Assembly (NCBI RefSeq): GCF_009569385.1
Contig: NZ_WBOF01000001.1
Location: 3,668,001-3,732,000, forward strand
Length of the DNA: 64,000 bases
Direction of reading: 5' to 3'
DNA from: Streptomyces kaniharaensis
GTDB lineage: Bacteria; Actinomycetota; Actinomycetes; Streptomycetales; Streptomycetaceae
A model generated the notes under the pieces. It did no database searches. It was not told where the DNA came from and was given only the letters and a program-made list of their open reading frames with translations. This document shows, piece by piece, positions 8,371 to 17,324 of the stretch; the first letter of the stretch is position 1, and every line of letters starts with the position of its first letter. A program made the translations under genes and the position numbers.

Positions 8371-9315
8371 ATGGGCCGCTATGTGGTCCGTCGGGTCATC
8401 CAGGCCATACCTGTGATCCTCGGCGCGACGTTCCTGATCTACGCACTGGTCTTCCTGCTGCCCGGTGATCCCATCCAAGCGCTGGCCGGTGAGAAACGCG
8501 CGGACCCCACGGTCGTGGCGATGCTGCACGACCGGTACCACCTGGACGATCCCTTCTTCGTCCAGTACTGGCACTACCTGATCGGCCTGTTCCAGGGCGA
8601 CTTCGGCGAGGACTACCGCGGCCACGCCGTCGTGGACGTGATGACGCGGGCGTTCCCGTACACCATCAACCTGGCGCTGATGGCGCTGGGCGTCGAGATG
8701 GTGATCGGCGTGGTGGCCGGCGTGGTCGCCGCCCTGCGGCGCGGCCGGTTCATCGACAACCTGGTGCTGATCTCGACCCTGATGGTCATCTCGATCCCGA
8801 CCTTCGTGATCGGCTTCGTGCTCCAACTGCTGCTCGGGGTGAAGCTCAACACCGACTACGGCATCGACTTCTTCCCGGTCTCGTTCAACGAGGACGCCGG
8901 CTTCCGGGCCTACCTGCTGCCGGCCTACGTGCTGGCGTCCACCTCGCTCGCCTACATCGCCCGCCTCACCCGGACCAGCCTGATCGAGGTGATGCGGGCC
9001 GACTACGTCCGCACGGCGGTGGCCAAGGGCCTGAGCCCGCTGCGGGTGGTGGTCCGCCACGGGCTGCGGAACGCGCTGATCCCGATCGTCACCTTCCTCG
9101 GCATGGACCTGGGTTCGCTGATGGGCGGAGCCGTGATCACCGAGGGCATCTTCAACATCCCGGGGATCGGGCACCAGCTGTTCCAGTCCGTGTACCTGCG
9201 CGAACGCACCATCGTGGTGGGCGTCGTGAGCGCCCTGGTGCTGGTGTACCTGTTCACCAACCTGGTGGTCGATCTGCTCTACGCCGTTCTTGACCCGAGG
9301 ATCCGCTATGAGTGA
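8371..9315 (+). CDS. Oligopeptide ABC transporter permease, DppB/OppB type
   Basis: 314 residues with the family start GRYVVRRVIQAIPVILG, a periplasmic segment, and a BPD_transp_1 domain. The EAA-type loop is in ADYVRTAVAKGLSPLRV and the end is LLYAVLDPRIRYE. GAGGAGG lies about 6 bases before ATG 8371. It corresponds gene for gene to the permease at 2103; protein similarity is obvious but DNA identity is lower than between the ATPases. Confidence 0.95.
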   Translation: MGRYVVRRVIQAIPVILGATFLIYALVFLLPGDPIQALAGEKRADPTVVAMLHDRYHLDDPFFVQYWHYLIGLFQGDFGEDYRGHAVVDVMTRAFPYTINLALMALGVEMVIGVVAGVVAALRRGRFIDNLVLISTLMVISIPTFVIGFVLQLLLGVKLNTDYGIDFFPVSFNEDAGFRAYLLPAYVLASTSLAYIARLTRTSLIEVMRADYVRTAVAKGLSPLRVVVRHGLRNALIPIVTFLGMDLGSLMGGAVITEGIFNIPGIGHQLFQSVYLRERTIVVGVVSALVLVYLFTNLVVDLLYAVLDPRIRYE

Positions 9316-10237
9316 GCCGACGAAGACGCTGGACGGCAAGGCCGCGGTCGCCCTCGGCAAGGGCCGCAAGGACGCCAAGGACCGGGTGGCCAGCCTCTGG
9401 ACGGACGCCTGGTACGACCTGCGGCGCAATCCGCTGTTCATCATCGGCGGGCTGCTGGTGCTGTTCATGGTGGCGCTGGCGATCGCCCCGCAGCTGTTCA
9501 CCGACCAGGACCCGAACTCGCCCGGGTTCTGCGAACTCTCCTCCTCGCTGAAGCGCCCCGACGCGGACCACTGGTTCGGCTTCGACGTCCAGGGCTGCGA
9601 CATCTACACCCGGACGGTCTGGGGCGCCCGCAACTCGATCATCGTCGGCATCCTGACCACCTCGCTGGTGGTCCTGGTCGGCGGCACGCTCGGCCTGCTG
9701 GCCGGCTGGCTGGCCGGCCTCTGGGACAGCCTGCTCTCCCGGGTGACCGAGATCTTCTTCGCCATCCCGCTGCTGCTCGGCGGCATGCTCATCATGTCGA
9801 CCTGGCAGAAGGGCAACGCCTGGACGGTCTCGGCGGTGATGGCGGTGCTCGGCTGGCCGCAGATCTACCGGCTGATGCGCTCGGCGGTGATCTCCAACAA
9901 GCACAACGACTACGTGGTCGCGGCCCGCGCGCTCGGGGCCGGCACCGGGCGGATGGTCACCCGGCACATCCTGCCGAACGCGGTGGCGCCCGTGATCGTG
10001 GTCTCCACCATCAACCTCGGCGTGTACATCGGCGCCGAGGCCGCGCTGTCCTACCTGGGCATCGGCATCCAGTCCCCGGCGATCTCCTGGGGCCTGATGA
10101 TCAGCGACGCCCAGTCCCGCTTCCTGAACGCCCCGCACGTGCTGCTCTTCCCGGCCGTCGTGCTGAGCATCACCGTGCTGGCGTTCATCATGCTCGGCGA
10201 CGCGGTGCGCGACGCCCTCGACCCCAAGCTGCGCTGA
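9308..10237 (+). CDS. Oligopeptide ABC transporter permease, DppC/OppC type
   Basis: 309 residues from ATG 9308. That start gives the same 8-base overlap with the upstream permease as in the first operon; an upstream in-frame ATG at 9290 is less likely. The OppC_N segment is LRRNPLFIIGGLLVLFMVALA, followed by the BPD_transp_1 domain and the EAA loop NDYVVAARALGAGTGRM. The tail LGDAVRDALDPKLR is identical to that of the paralogue. Its N-terminal cytoplasmic part is shorter than in the protein at 3022. Confidence 0.94.
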   Translation: MSEPTKTLDGKAAVALGKGRKDAKDRVASLWTDAWYDLRRNPLFIIGGLLVLFMVALAIAPQLFTDQDPNSPGFCELSSSLKRPDADHWFGFDVQGCDIYTRTVWGARNSIIVGILTTSLVVLVGGTLGLLAGWLAGLWDSLLSRVTEIFFAIPLLLGGMLIMSTWQKGNAWTVSAVMAVLGWPQIYRLMRSAVISNKHNDYVVAARALGAGTGRMVTRHILPNAVAPVIVVSTINLGVYIGAEAALSYLGIGIQSPAISWGLMISDAQSRFLNAPHVLLFPAVVLSITVLAFIMLGDAVRDALDPKLR

Positions 10238-10252
10238 GGAGGGCCGCGGACC

Positions 10253-11350
10253 ATGAGTGACACGACGAAGCCGTCCGGTACGACGGACGGCGGGCCGCGC
10301 CCGGACGCGGTGGAGGTGCTCGGCCCCCGCCGGGAGGCCCTGGTGCCCGGCACCCCGCTGCTCGAAGTCGACGACCTGCACGTCGAGTTCGTCACCCGGG
10401 ACGGCATCGCCAAGGCCGTCAACGGGGTGAGCTACTCGGTCTCGGCCGGGGAGACGCTGGCGGTGCTGGGCGAGTCCGGGTCGGGCAAGTCGGTGACCGC
10501 GCAGGCGATCATGGGCATCCTGGACATGCCGCCCGGGCGGATCACCGCCGGGAGGATCCTGTTCCGGGGCCAGGACCTGCTGACGATGAGCTCCAAGGCC
10601 CGGCGCGCGGTCCGCGGCCGGAAGATCGCGATGATCTTCCAGGACGCGCTCTCCTCGCTCAACCCGGTGCTCAGCGTGGGCTACCAGCTCGGCGAGATGT
10701 TCCGGGTGCACCAGGGCGCCTCGCGCAAGGAGGCGCGGGAGAGGTCCGTCGAGCTGATGGAACGGGTGCGCATCCCGGCCGCCCGGCAGCGGGTGAACGA
10801 CTTCCCGCACCAGTTCTCGGGCGGGATGCGCCAGCGCATCATGATCGCGATGGCGCTCTCGATGGAGCCCGACCTGATCATCGCGGACGAGCCCACCACC
10901 GCGCTGGACGTGACCGTCCAGGCCCAGGTGATGGACCTGCTGGCCGAGTTGCAGGCCGAGTTCCAGATGGGGCTGATCCTGATCACCCACGACCTCGGCG
11001 TGGTCGCCGACGTCACGGACAAGATCGCGGTCATGTACGCGGGCCGGATCGTCGAGACGGCGCCGGTGCACGAGCTGTACGCGCGGCCCGCCCACCCGTA
11101 CACCAGGGGCCTGCTCACCTCGATCCCCCGGCTGGACCAGAAGGGGCAGAACCTGTACGCCATCCAGGGCCTGCCGCCGAGCCTGCTGCGGATCCCGGCG
11201 GGCTGCGCGTTCAACCCGCGCTGCGACCGGGTGCAGGACCGCTGTCTGGTCGAACCGCCGCCGCTCGTCCCGGTGCTGGACGCGGACGGCGCGGACCTGC
11301 CGGGCCGCCGCAGCGCCTGCCACTTCTGGAAGGAGACCCTCCATGGCTGA
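10253..11350 (+). CDS. Oligopeptide ABC transporter ATPase, DppD/OppD type
   Basis: 365 residues. The order is an N-terminal extension of about 30 residues, Walker A GESGSGKS, signature FSGGMRQR, Walker [14 protein letters not shown]-loop ITHDLGVV, and a C-terminal oligo_HPY domain with [24 protein letters not shown] upstream supports ATG 10253. DNA tracts of 90 and 63 bp are perfectly identical to the gene at 4037 although the N-termini differ. It overlaps the next gene by 8 bases (ATG inside the end of this gene). Confidence 0.96.
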   Translation: MSDTTKPSGTTDGGPRPDAVEVLGPRREALVPGTPLLEVDDLHVEFVTRDGIAKAVNGVSYSVSAGETLAVLGESGSGKSVTAQAIMGILDMPPGRITAGRILFRGQDLLTMSSKARRAVRGRKIAMIFQDALSSLNPVLSVGYQLGEMFRVHQGASRKEARERSVELMERVRIPAARQRVNDFPHQFSGGMRQRIMIAMALSMEPDLIIADEPTTALDVTVQAQVMDLLAELQAEFQMGLILITHDLGVVADVTDKIAVMYAGRIVETAPVHELYARPAHPYTRGLLTSIPRLDQKGQNLYAIQGLPPSLLRIPAGCAFNPRCDRVQDRCLVEPPPLVPVLDADGADLPGRRSACHFWKETLHG

Positions 11351-12362
11351 GCCGATCCTGGAGGTCCGGGACCTGGTCAAGCACTACCCGCTGACCCAGG
11401 GCATCCTCTTCAAGCGGCAGGTCGGCGCGGTCAAGGCGGTCGACGGCATCTCCTTCGACCTGATGAAGGGCGAGACGCTCGGCATCGTCGGTGAGTCCGG
11501 CTGTGGCAAGTCCACGCTGGCCAAGGTGCTGATGAACCTCGAACGGGCGACCGCCGGCGAGGTGCGCTTCAAGGGACAGGACATCACCCGGCTGTCGGGT
11601 GCGGCGCTGAAGGCGGTGCGGCGGAACATCCAGATGGTGTTCCAGGACCCGTACACCTCGCTGAACCCGCGCATGACGGTCGGCGACATCGTCGGCGAGC
11701 CGTACGAGATCCATCCCGAGGTGTCGCCGAAGGGTGACCGCCGCAAGGCCGTTCAGGATCTGCTGGACGTGGTCGGGCTCAACCCCGAGTACATCAACCG
11801 GTATCCGCACCAGTTCTCCGGCGGTCAGCGTCAACGCATCGGCATCGCAAGGGGGTTGGCGCTCAAGCCGGAGGTCATCATCTGCGACGAGCCGGTGTCG
11901 GCGCTCGACGTGTCGGTGCAGGCGCAGGTGATCAACCTGCTGGAGCAGTTGCAGGGAGAGTTCGGGCTCTCGTACATGTTCATCGCGCACGACCTCTCCA
12001 TCGTCCGGCACATCTCGGACCGGGTCGGCGTGATGTACCTCGGCAAGATGGTCGAGATCGGGACGGAGGACCAGATCTACTCCTACCCGACCCACCCGTA
12101 CACCCAGGCGCTGCTGTCGGCCGTGCCGGTGCCGGACCCGACCGGACGGGATCAGCGCGAGCGCATCCTGCTCAGCGGCGACCTGCCGTCGCCGGCGAAC
12201 CCGCCGTCCGGCTGCCGCTTCCGCACCCGCTGCTGGAAGGCGCAGGAGCGCTGCACCACCGAACTGCCGCTGCTGGCGGTGCCCGCACTGCTGGAGGGCC
12301 CGGCCGCGCACGAGTCGGCCTGCCACTTCGCCGAGGTGCGGGACGTGATCGGCACCGCCTGA
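11343..12362 (+). CDS. Oligopeptide ABC transporter ATPase, DppF/OppF type
   Basis: 339 residues, lacking the N-terminal extension and Gly/Asn tail of the copy at 5079. Walker A GESGCGKS, signature FSGGQRQR, Walker B VIICDEPVSALD and the C-terminal [15 protein letters not shown] motif are all present. AAGGAG within the preceding gene serves ATG 11343. The 194-bp near-identical tract 11737-11930 is shared with 5560-5753. It is the last gene of the second complete operon and is followed by a strong bidirectional terminator. Confidence 0.96.
   Translation: MAEPILEVRDLVKHYPLTQGILFKRQVGAVKAVDGISFDLMKGETLGIVGESGCGKSTLAKVLMNLERATAGEVRFKGQDITRLSGAALKAVRRNIQMVFQDPYTSLNPRMTVGDIVGEPYEIHPEVSPKGDRRKAVQDLLDVVGLNPEYINRYPHQFSGGQRQRIGIARGLALKPEVIICDEPVSALDVSVQAQVINLLEQLQGEFGLSYMFIAHDLSIVRHISDRVGVMYLGKMVEIGTEDQIYSYPTHPYTQALLSAVPVPDPTGRDQRERILLSGDLPSPANPPSGCRFRTRCWKAQERCTTELPLLAVPALLEGPAAHESACHFAEVRDVIGTA
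11737..11930 (+). repeat. Second copy of the 194-bp ATPase tract
   Basis: Partner of 5560-5753, in direct orientation 6177 bases away. Recombination between the two would delete one complete set of importer genes. Confidence 0.9.
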
Positions 12363-12372
12363 ACACGCCCCG

Positions 12373-12415
12373 CCGGCCGGGCCGCGGAGTCCGCTCGACT
12401 CCGTGGCCCGGCCGG
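12373..12415. terminator. Bidirectional terminator between convergent genes
   Basis: 19-nt arms (12373-12391 and 12397-12415) with one G.T pair and a 5-nt loop. It fills the 53-bp gap between the importer operon and the convergent orphan binding-protein gene. Confidence 0.85.
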
Positions 12416-14137
12416 TCACTTCTCGAAGCCGACGTTCTCCCAGACGACGTCCGAGAGGCCCTGCGCGCCGATGTTGGCGAGGTTGGCGCGGGCGCCGTAC
12501 AGCTGTGGGCGCTGGTAGAGCGGGAGCATCCCGGCGACCTTCCACAGTTCGCCGTCGGCCTGGTTGATGGCCTCGGAGGCGGTGGCCGCGTCGGGCGCGG
12601 CCGCGGCCCGGTCGAGGGCGGCGTCGATGGCCGGGCTGCCGGTCTGGGAGTGGTTGGTGCCGCTGTTCTGGGCGAAGTTGGCCCGGTCGCCGCTGGCCGG
12701 GAAGGGCGTGCCGAGCAGCGCGTACGCGACGATGTCGAAGTCCTGCTTGTTGACGTACTTGTCGAAGAACTCGTTGGAGCCGGCCGGCACCGTGGTGACC
12801 TTCACGCCGACGTCCCGGAGCATCCTGGTGGCCGCGTTGGCCTCGTTCTGCGCGGTGGCGACACCGGCCGGGATGACCATCCGCAGGTTCAGCTCGCGGC
12901 CGTCCTTCTTGCGGACGTCGCCGTCGAGCTTCCAGCCGGCCGCGTCCAGCTTGCGGCGGGCCTCGGCGGGGTCGAACCGGCTGAGGCCGAGCGAGTTGTC
13001 GCGGTAGGCGTTCTGGTTGGCGACCAGCAGGTGGTTGTTGAGGGTGGCGGCGGGCCAGTCCAGGCCCTTGAGGTCCTCGCGGGTGATCGCGTCCCGGTTG
13101 ATCGCCTGGAACACGGCCTGGCGCACGGTCGCGTCGGTCAGCATCGGGCTCTTGGCGTTCAGCGTGAACTGCCGGAAGTCCGGCCCCCCGGCGCGGCGGA
13201 CGGCGGCGCCCTTGGTCTGCTTGATGACCGCGTAGCCGGCCACGTCCGGGCCGTTGTTGAAGAAGTCGATCTGGCCCTGGCCGAAGGCGCCGGCCATGGC
13301 CATGGGGGCCATGGCGTGGAAGACGATCCGGTCCAACATCGGCTTGTCGCCCCACCAGGCGGGATCGGCGACCAGGGTGACGGTCTGCGCCGCCCGGTCC
13401 AGCTTCTCCAGCTTGAACGGGCCGGCGGTGACCGGGATGGCGTCCAGGTAGGCGGAGTTGAACAGCTCCGGGGTGGCGACCTGGCTCGCCGGCAGCAGCG
13501 GCGCGTTGGCGACGCCGTTGAACATCGACTGCCACTCGGAGAACGGCTGGTCGAAGGTCATCACGGCCTGGAAGTCGTCCTTGCCGCGCTCGACCGAGGA
13601 GACCAGCTCGAAGCCGGTGCTGCTGCCGGACTTGAAGGCCGGGTCCTTGCCGTTCAGGGCGTGCCAGTTGGCCTCGATGTCGCGCCAGGTGATCGGGGTG
13701 CCGTCGGACCAGCGGGCCTTGGGGTTGAGCGTCCAGACGACGACCTGCCGGCCGTCCCGCTGCTCCGCGTGGGCGTCCTGGAGGTAGGCCGGGTTGACGG
13801 TCTGGGTGCCCGCCGCGTCGGAGCGGAAGAAGGTCGGCAGCAGGGGTTTGGTGACGGTCATCGTCGAGGACTCGCTGCCGTCGGTGTGGATCGGCGACCA
13901 CTGGCGGGAGAACTGGGCGATCGCCACGTTCAGGGTGCCGCCCTGGCGCAGCTGGGAGCGGTCGCGCGGATTGACGTCCATCGACGTGAGCTTGGGCGTC
14001 GCGGGCGCGGACGCCAGGGCGTCGCCGGGCGTGGCGGCCCCGTCCGAGCGGGAGCCGCACGAACAGAGCGTCAGCGAGAGCGAGAGGGCGGTCAGGCCGG
14101 CGAGCAGGGCCGTCCGGTGGTGTAGGCGGCGGCCCAT
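12416..14137 (-). CDS. Orphan ABC transporter substrate-binding lipoprotein (SBP_bac_5)
   Basis: 573 residues. The signal peptide has a long Leu/Ser core and ends in the lipobox LCSC, making Cys27 the lipidated residue (Cys25 precedes it, an unusual pair). The mature region is a family 5 solute-binding protein: TLNVAIAQFSRQWSPI, SDGTPITWRDIEANW, TAGPFKLEKLD and VRQAVFQAINRDAI. No permease or ATPase is encoded on this strand, so it may feed one of the neighbouring oligopeptide permeases or act as a sensor. It is more distant from the two operon-borne binding proteins than they are from each other. GTG/TTG alternatives were not needed; ATG 14137 follows a GAGGAGCACG site. Confidence 0.92.
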   Translation of the reverse strand: MGRRLHHRTALLAGLTALSLSLTLCSCGSRSDGAATPGDALASAPATPKLTSMDVNPRDRSQLRQGGTLNVAIAQFSRQWSPIHTDGSESSTMTVTKPLLPTFFRSDAAGTQTVNPAYLQDAHAEQRDGRQVVVWTLNPKARWSDGTPITWRDIEANWHALNGKDPAFKSGSSTGFELVSSVERGKDDFQAVMTFDQPFSEWQSMFNGVANAPLLPASQVATPELFNSAYLDAIPVTAGPFKLEKLDRAAQTVTLVADPAWWGDKPMLDRIVFHAMAPMAMAGAFGQGQIDFFNNGPDVAGYAVIKQTKGAAVRRAGGPDFRQFTLNAKSPMLTDATVRQAVFQAINRDAITREDLKGLDWPAATLNNHLLVANQNAYRDNSLGLSRFDPAEARRKLDAAGWKLDGDVRKKDGRELNLRMVIPAGVATAQNEANAATRMLRDVGVKVTTVPAGSNEFFDKYVNKQDFDIVAYALLGTPFPASGDRANFAQNSGTNHSQTGSPAIDAALDRAAAAPDAATASEAINQADGELWKVAGMLPLYQRPQLYGARANLANIGAQGLSDVVWENVGFEK

Positions 14138-14211
14138 GGGCGTGCTCCTCGTGGCGGATGCGGCGGATGGTGTGGCGTCACATCTTGCTGACCGGGAGGG
14201 TGAGTTGTCGA

Positions 14212-14241
14212 GTGGGCGGGCCCGGATCCGGGCCCGCCCAC
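14212..14241. terminator. 30-nt perfect palindrome, probable terminator
   Basis: Bases 14212-14241 read the same on both strands (15-nt half-sites centred on GGATCC). It lies downstream of the minus-strand gene that ends at 14288 and just upstream of the orphan binding-protein gene, so it should stop transcription from the former. Fully self-complementary symmetry could also suit a protein site. Confidence 0.65.
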
Positions 14242-14287
14242 GTTCGATCGGCGCGAATCAGGCGCGATCGGCCTGATCGGGTGCGGC

Positions 14288-16606
14288 TCAGGCGACGGTG
14301 AACTTGAAGGTGCGGTCCTTGTCGCCGCTCTTGTCCATCACCGAGGTGACGGCGTCGGCGACGTCCTGCGGGGTGATCACCGCGGTCTGGCCGTTCTTCT
14401 TCACCTTGACCTTGTCGAAGACGTTGCCCAGCTGGGTGTTGAGCGCGTCCAGGTCCCACTTGGGCGCGATCTTGCCGGAGGCGTCCGGGACGAGCGTGAG
14501 CGCCTTGGCGGCGGTCTGCTTGCCGAAGTCCCACTTCTTGGTGCCGGCCAGGACGTGCACGTTGCCGTTGACCACGGACTTGCCGAGGCTGTCCGCGGCG
14601 GCCTGCAGGGCCTGCGCGGAGACCTTGGGCTGGGCGGCCGTGACACCCAGCGCGATCGGCTGGTCGGGCTTGCCGGCGGCGCGGTCGCGGTAGGCCTGCT
14701 CGACCACGTCGACGGCGCTCGCGGAGTCCACCGCCTGGCCGGCCCGGCCGGGCACGACGACCGGCTCGCCGGCGTCGCTGAACTTGACGTAGCCCTCCTG
14801 GAGGCCCTGGCCCGAACCGGCGGCCAGGCCGTCCAGGGCGGCCTTGAGCTTGGCCCGGTCGACCTTGACCTCCGGCGCGACGGCCTTGCTGCCGCCCTTC
14901 AGCGACTTGATGACGTCGACCGGGTTGTAGCTGTGCTGGGCGAGCTTGTCCACGGTGGCCGTGGTGTCGAAGCCCAGCCCGGCGACGGTCGGGTCCAGGT
15001 CCACCGTCTGGTCGCCGATCTTCAGCTTGAGCGGCTGCTGGCCGGCCTTGCCGACGGTCTCGTCGAGCGCGTGGATCGCCTGGTCGCGGTTGTCGCCGCC
15101 GATGTCGGTGCCGAGCACCAGGGTGCCCTTGGGGACGTCGGACTGGTTCAGCATCAGGCCGGTGCCGTACGCGGCGGCGCCGAGGAACAGGATGCCGCCG
15201 ACGCCGTAGACGCCCAGCTTGACGATCTTCTTGCCGGCGCCGCCCTTCTTCTTGCCCTGGCCCTTGGCGGGAGCGGGAGCGGGAGCGGGAGCCGGTGCGG
15301 GAGCGGCCTGGGCGGGCTCGGGCAGGGGGCCGGGCGCGGCGGCCGGCAGCGGGGTGACCTCGGTGGACTCCCGGTCGGCGCCGGGGCGGCCGGGGGCGCC
15401 CGGCCCGGCCGGAGCGCCGGGGAACAGGCCACCGGGGGCCGGGGTGGCGAACGCGTCCTGGCCCGGGCGGTGCGCGGCGGGGCGCTGGGCGGCGAACGGG
15501 TCGGTGCCGGTCGGGGCGGAGGCGAACAGGCTCGGCTGCGGGCGGCCGTCGCCGGCACGGGCGGGACCGCTCTGCGCGCCGCCCCGGGGCTGGCCGGATA
15601 TGCCGGCCGGCGCGGGCATGTCCTCGCGGATCGGCTTGAAGCCGTCGACCGAGGTGTCCTCCGCGTCCGCCGCACCGGCCGCGTCGGGGCGGCCGCCGGG
15701 ACGGCCCTGCGGGCGGGCGCCCTGGGGGCGGCCGTTCTGGGGGGCGCCGTCGCGGGGACGGCCGTTCTGCGGGCCGCGGGGCCCGGCGGGGGGCGTCGGG
15801 GCGAACGGGTCGGCGGCGGGCGCGGCCTCGTACACGCCGGGCTCCTCGCGGTCCTCCGGGCCGGAGCCGAACGGCGAGGCGGGCGCGCCGTTCGGGCGCG
15901 GCGCGGGGGCCGGGGCGGGCGCCTGGCCCTGGGCGGGCACCGGGCGGGCGTTCGGGCGGGCACCGTCCGGGCCCGCGGCAGGGCCGCCGTTCGGCCGGGA
16001 GCCGTTGGGACGGGCTGCGGGCGCCTGGGCGCCGTTCGGGCGGGCGCCGTTCGGCCGCGGCTCGGCGTCGGCACCCGGCGCGGCGGGCGCACCGGCCGGG
16101 ACCTGGGCGGGCGCGGACTCGGCGGGGGCGGCCTTCTTCTGCCGGGGCCGGAACCACGCGCCGGTCGACTCGGACTCGCTGGTCGCCGCCGGGATCGGCG
16201 GTATCTGCCACTCCGGCGGCAGGTTCGGCGGCGTGGCCGTGCGGTCGCCGCCCTCCATCACACCGAGGACGGGGGAGGGGGGCGCGGAGCGGTGGCGCGG
16301 GCCGTCCGGCTCCGACGCCGGGGCCTCGTCGCCCGGGCCGTCCTCGTTCTTGACGGTGCTGCGGACCACGACCGGCGGGATCGGGCGCGAGCCGGGGATG
16401 TTGATCCGGACCCGGGTGGTCAGGGTGGTCTCGGTCTTCTGGACCTCGTCCTCGCCGCCCGACGCGGCGCCCTGGGCGGCACCGGCGCCCGCCCGGTCGC
16501 CGCCGGGCAGCCCCGGTGAGCCGTAGGGCGGGGTGCCCGACGGGTAGGCGTCCGGGCCCGTGCGCCGGGGCGTCGGGTGGGCGTTGTCAGATTCGCGGCT
16601 GCTCAA
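14288..16606 (-). CDS. Membrane-anchored putative peptidoglycan-binding protein with long disordered N-terminus
   Basis: 772 residues from a TTG start (GGAG about 10 bases upstream). Residues 1 to about 455 are low-complexity Pro/Ala/Gly/Arg with repeated PNGARPNG- and PQGRPG-like units, predicted cytoplasmic and disordered. A Lys-rich stop-transfer (KGQGKKKGGAGKK) precedes one membrane segment near 460-485. The remaining ~285 residues are extracellular and resemble the PG_binding_4 module found in VanW-type and L,D-transpeptidase-associated proteins, apparently two copies (DLDPTVAGLGFDTTATV and a later AQPKVSAQALQ half). No VanW or YkuD catalytic domain follows. The role is probably wall association; the partner is unknown. 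A 226-bp gap without genes separates it from the next gene. Confidence 0.8.
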   Translation of the reverse strand: MSSRESDNAHPTPRRTGPDAYPSGTPPYGSPGLPGGDRAGAGAAQGAASGGEDEVQKTETTLTTRVRINIPGSRPIPPVVVRSTVKNEDGPGDEAPASEPDGPRHRSAPPSPVLGVMEGGDRTATPPNLPPEWQIPPIPAATSESESTGAWFRPRQKKAAPAESAPAQVPAGAPAAPGADAEPRPNGARPNGAQAPAARPNGSRPNGGPAAGPDGARPNARPVPAQGQAPAPAPAPRPNGAPASPFGSGPEDREEPGVYEAAPAADPFAPTPPAGPRGPQNGRPRDGAPQNGRPQGARPQGRPGGRPDAAGAADAEDTSVDGFKPIREDMPAPAGISGQPRGGAQSGPARAGDGRPQPSLFASAPTGTDPFAAQRPAAHRPGQDAFATPAPGGLFPGAPAGPGAPGRPGADRESTEVTPLPAAAPGPLPEPAQAAPAPAPAPAPAPAKGQGKKKGGAGKKIVKLGVYGVGGILFLGAAAYGTGLMLNQSDVPKGTLVLGTDIGGDNRDQAIHALDETVGKAGQQPLKLKIGDQTVDLDPTVAGLGFDTTATVDKLAQHSYNPVDVIKSLKGGSKAVAPEVKVDRAKLKAALDGLAAGSGQGLQEGYVKFSDAGEPVVVPGRAGQAVDSASAVDVVEQAYRDRAAGKPDQPIALGVTAAQPKVSAQALQAAADSLGKSVVNGNVHVLAGTKKWDFGKQTAAKALTLVPDASGKIAPKWDLDALNTQLGNVFDKVKVKKNGQTAVITPQDVADAVTSVMDKSGDKDRTFKFTVA

Positions 16607-16832
16607 TGCTGCTCTGCTCCGGGTTCGCGGGCGGGCCGTGGGGCGCGACCGCGGTTCGTGGTCGCCGGGCCTGGGGCGGCGGCGTCGGGTTTGGCGTTCT
16701 GCGGCACCACCATACTGGGAAGAACTGAGCGGTGAACGGGTTCGGACAGATCCTGATACGTCCGTTTCCTCCGGTATGGGAGTGCGGTCGCGTGGTCCTG
16801 ACTGCGCGTCGTGCGCGGTACCGTACGCCGGG

Positions 16833-17324
16833 TCAGCGCGGGGAGTTGGGCACGCCCGGGAACCAGCTGGTACGGGTCGGCAGGGTGGCGCAGATCACGC
16901 CCAGGATCGAGCCGACGAACATCCAGCTGAGCGAGGTGGCGTTGGTCCACAGCACGGTGTCGCCCTCCGGCCGCGGCACGATGACCAGCACCAGCGCCAG
17001 GAACCAGCCGGCCGCGGGCATCGCCGCGCCCAGCCTGGTGCCGGTGACGCGCAGTCCGGCGTAGAAGGTCGCGGCGGTCGCGCCGAGCGCCAGCAGGAGT
17101 CCCACGGGCGGCCACAAGGCCTGCACAAATGATCCGCAGACCGACACCGCGAAACCCAGCAGGAGAAACAGGACATAGGCCGCGATCCGCGCGGCGAGCG
17201 GGGGCTGAGCCTCGGCCAGGCGCTCGGCCTGGGTGCCGAGGACGGTCACGGCGAGCGAGCGGCGGCGAGGCTTGGCGTCTTCGGGCTTGGCGTCCGCGGG
17301 CTTGGCGTCTTCGGGCTTGCTCAT
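16833..17324 (-). CDS. DUF6113-like integral membrane protein
   Basis: 163 residues. The N-terminus has three near-repeats of [16 protein letters not shown], then four hydrophobic segments ([61 protein letters not shown]). It matches the small actinobacterial membrane family found beside mshB. Its ATG overlaps the mshB stop by four bases (ATGA), so the two are cotranslated. The function is unknown; context suggests a tie to mycothiol metabolism or the membrane, but that is only inference. Confidence 0.78.
   Translation of the reverse strand: MSKPEDAKPADAKPEDAKPRRRSLAVTVLGTQAERLAEAQPPLAARIAAYVLFLLLGFAVSVCGSFVQALWPPVGLLLALGATAATFYAGLRVTGTRLGAAMPAAGWFLALVLVIVPRPEGDTVLWTNATSLSWMFVGSILGVICATLPTRTSWFPGVPNSPR

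Noticed and set aside
4947..8372. 1141-codon open frame on the minus strand
   Set aside because: It is antisense to the ATPase, binding-protein and permease genes, is dominated by Arg/Val/Leu/Gly/Asp/His from mirrored codons, and has no domain or ribosome site.
11211..14060. 949-codon minus-strand open frame
   Set aside because: It spans parts of two real genes in a different frame and crosses a strong terminator at 12373-12415.
12650..14125. 491-codon plus-strand open frame
   Set aside because: It lies antisense to the orphan binding-protein gene, with no ribosome site and no recognisable fold.
14555..16519. 654-codon plus-strand open frame
   Set aside because: It is a shadow of the low-complexity 772-residue minus-strand gene, with the Gly/Arg/Leu composition typical of high-GC antisense frames.
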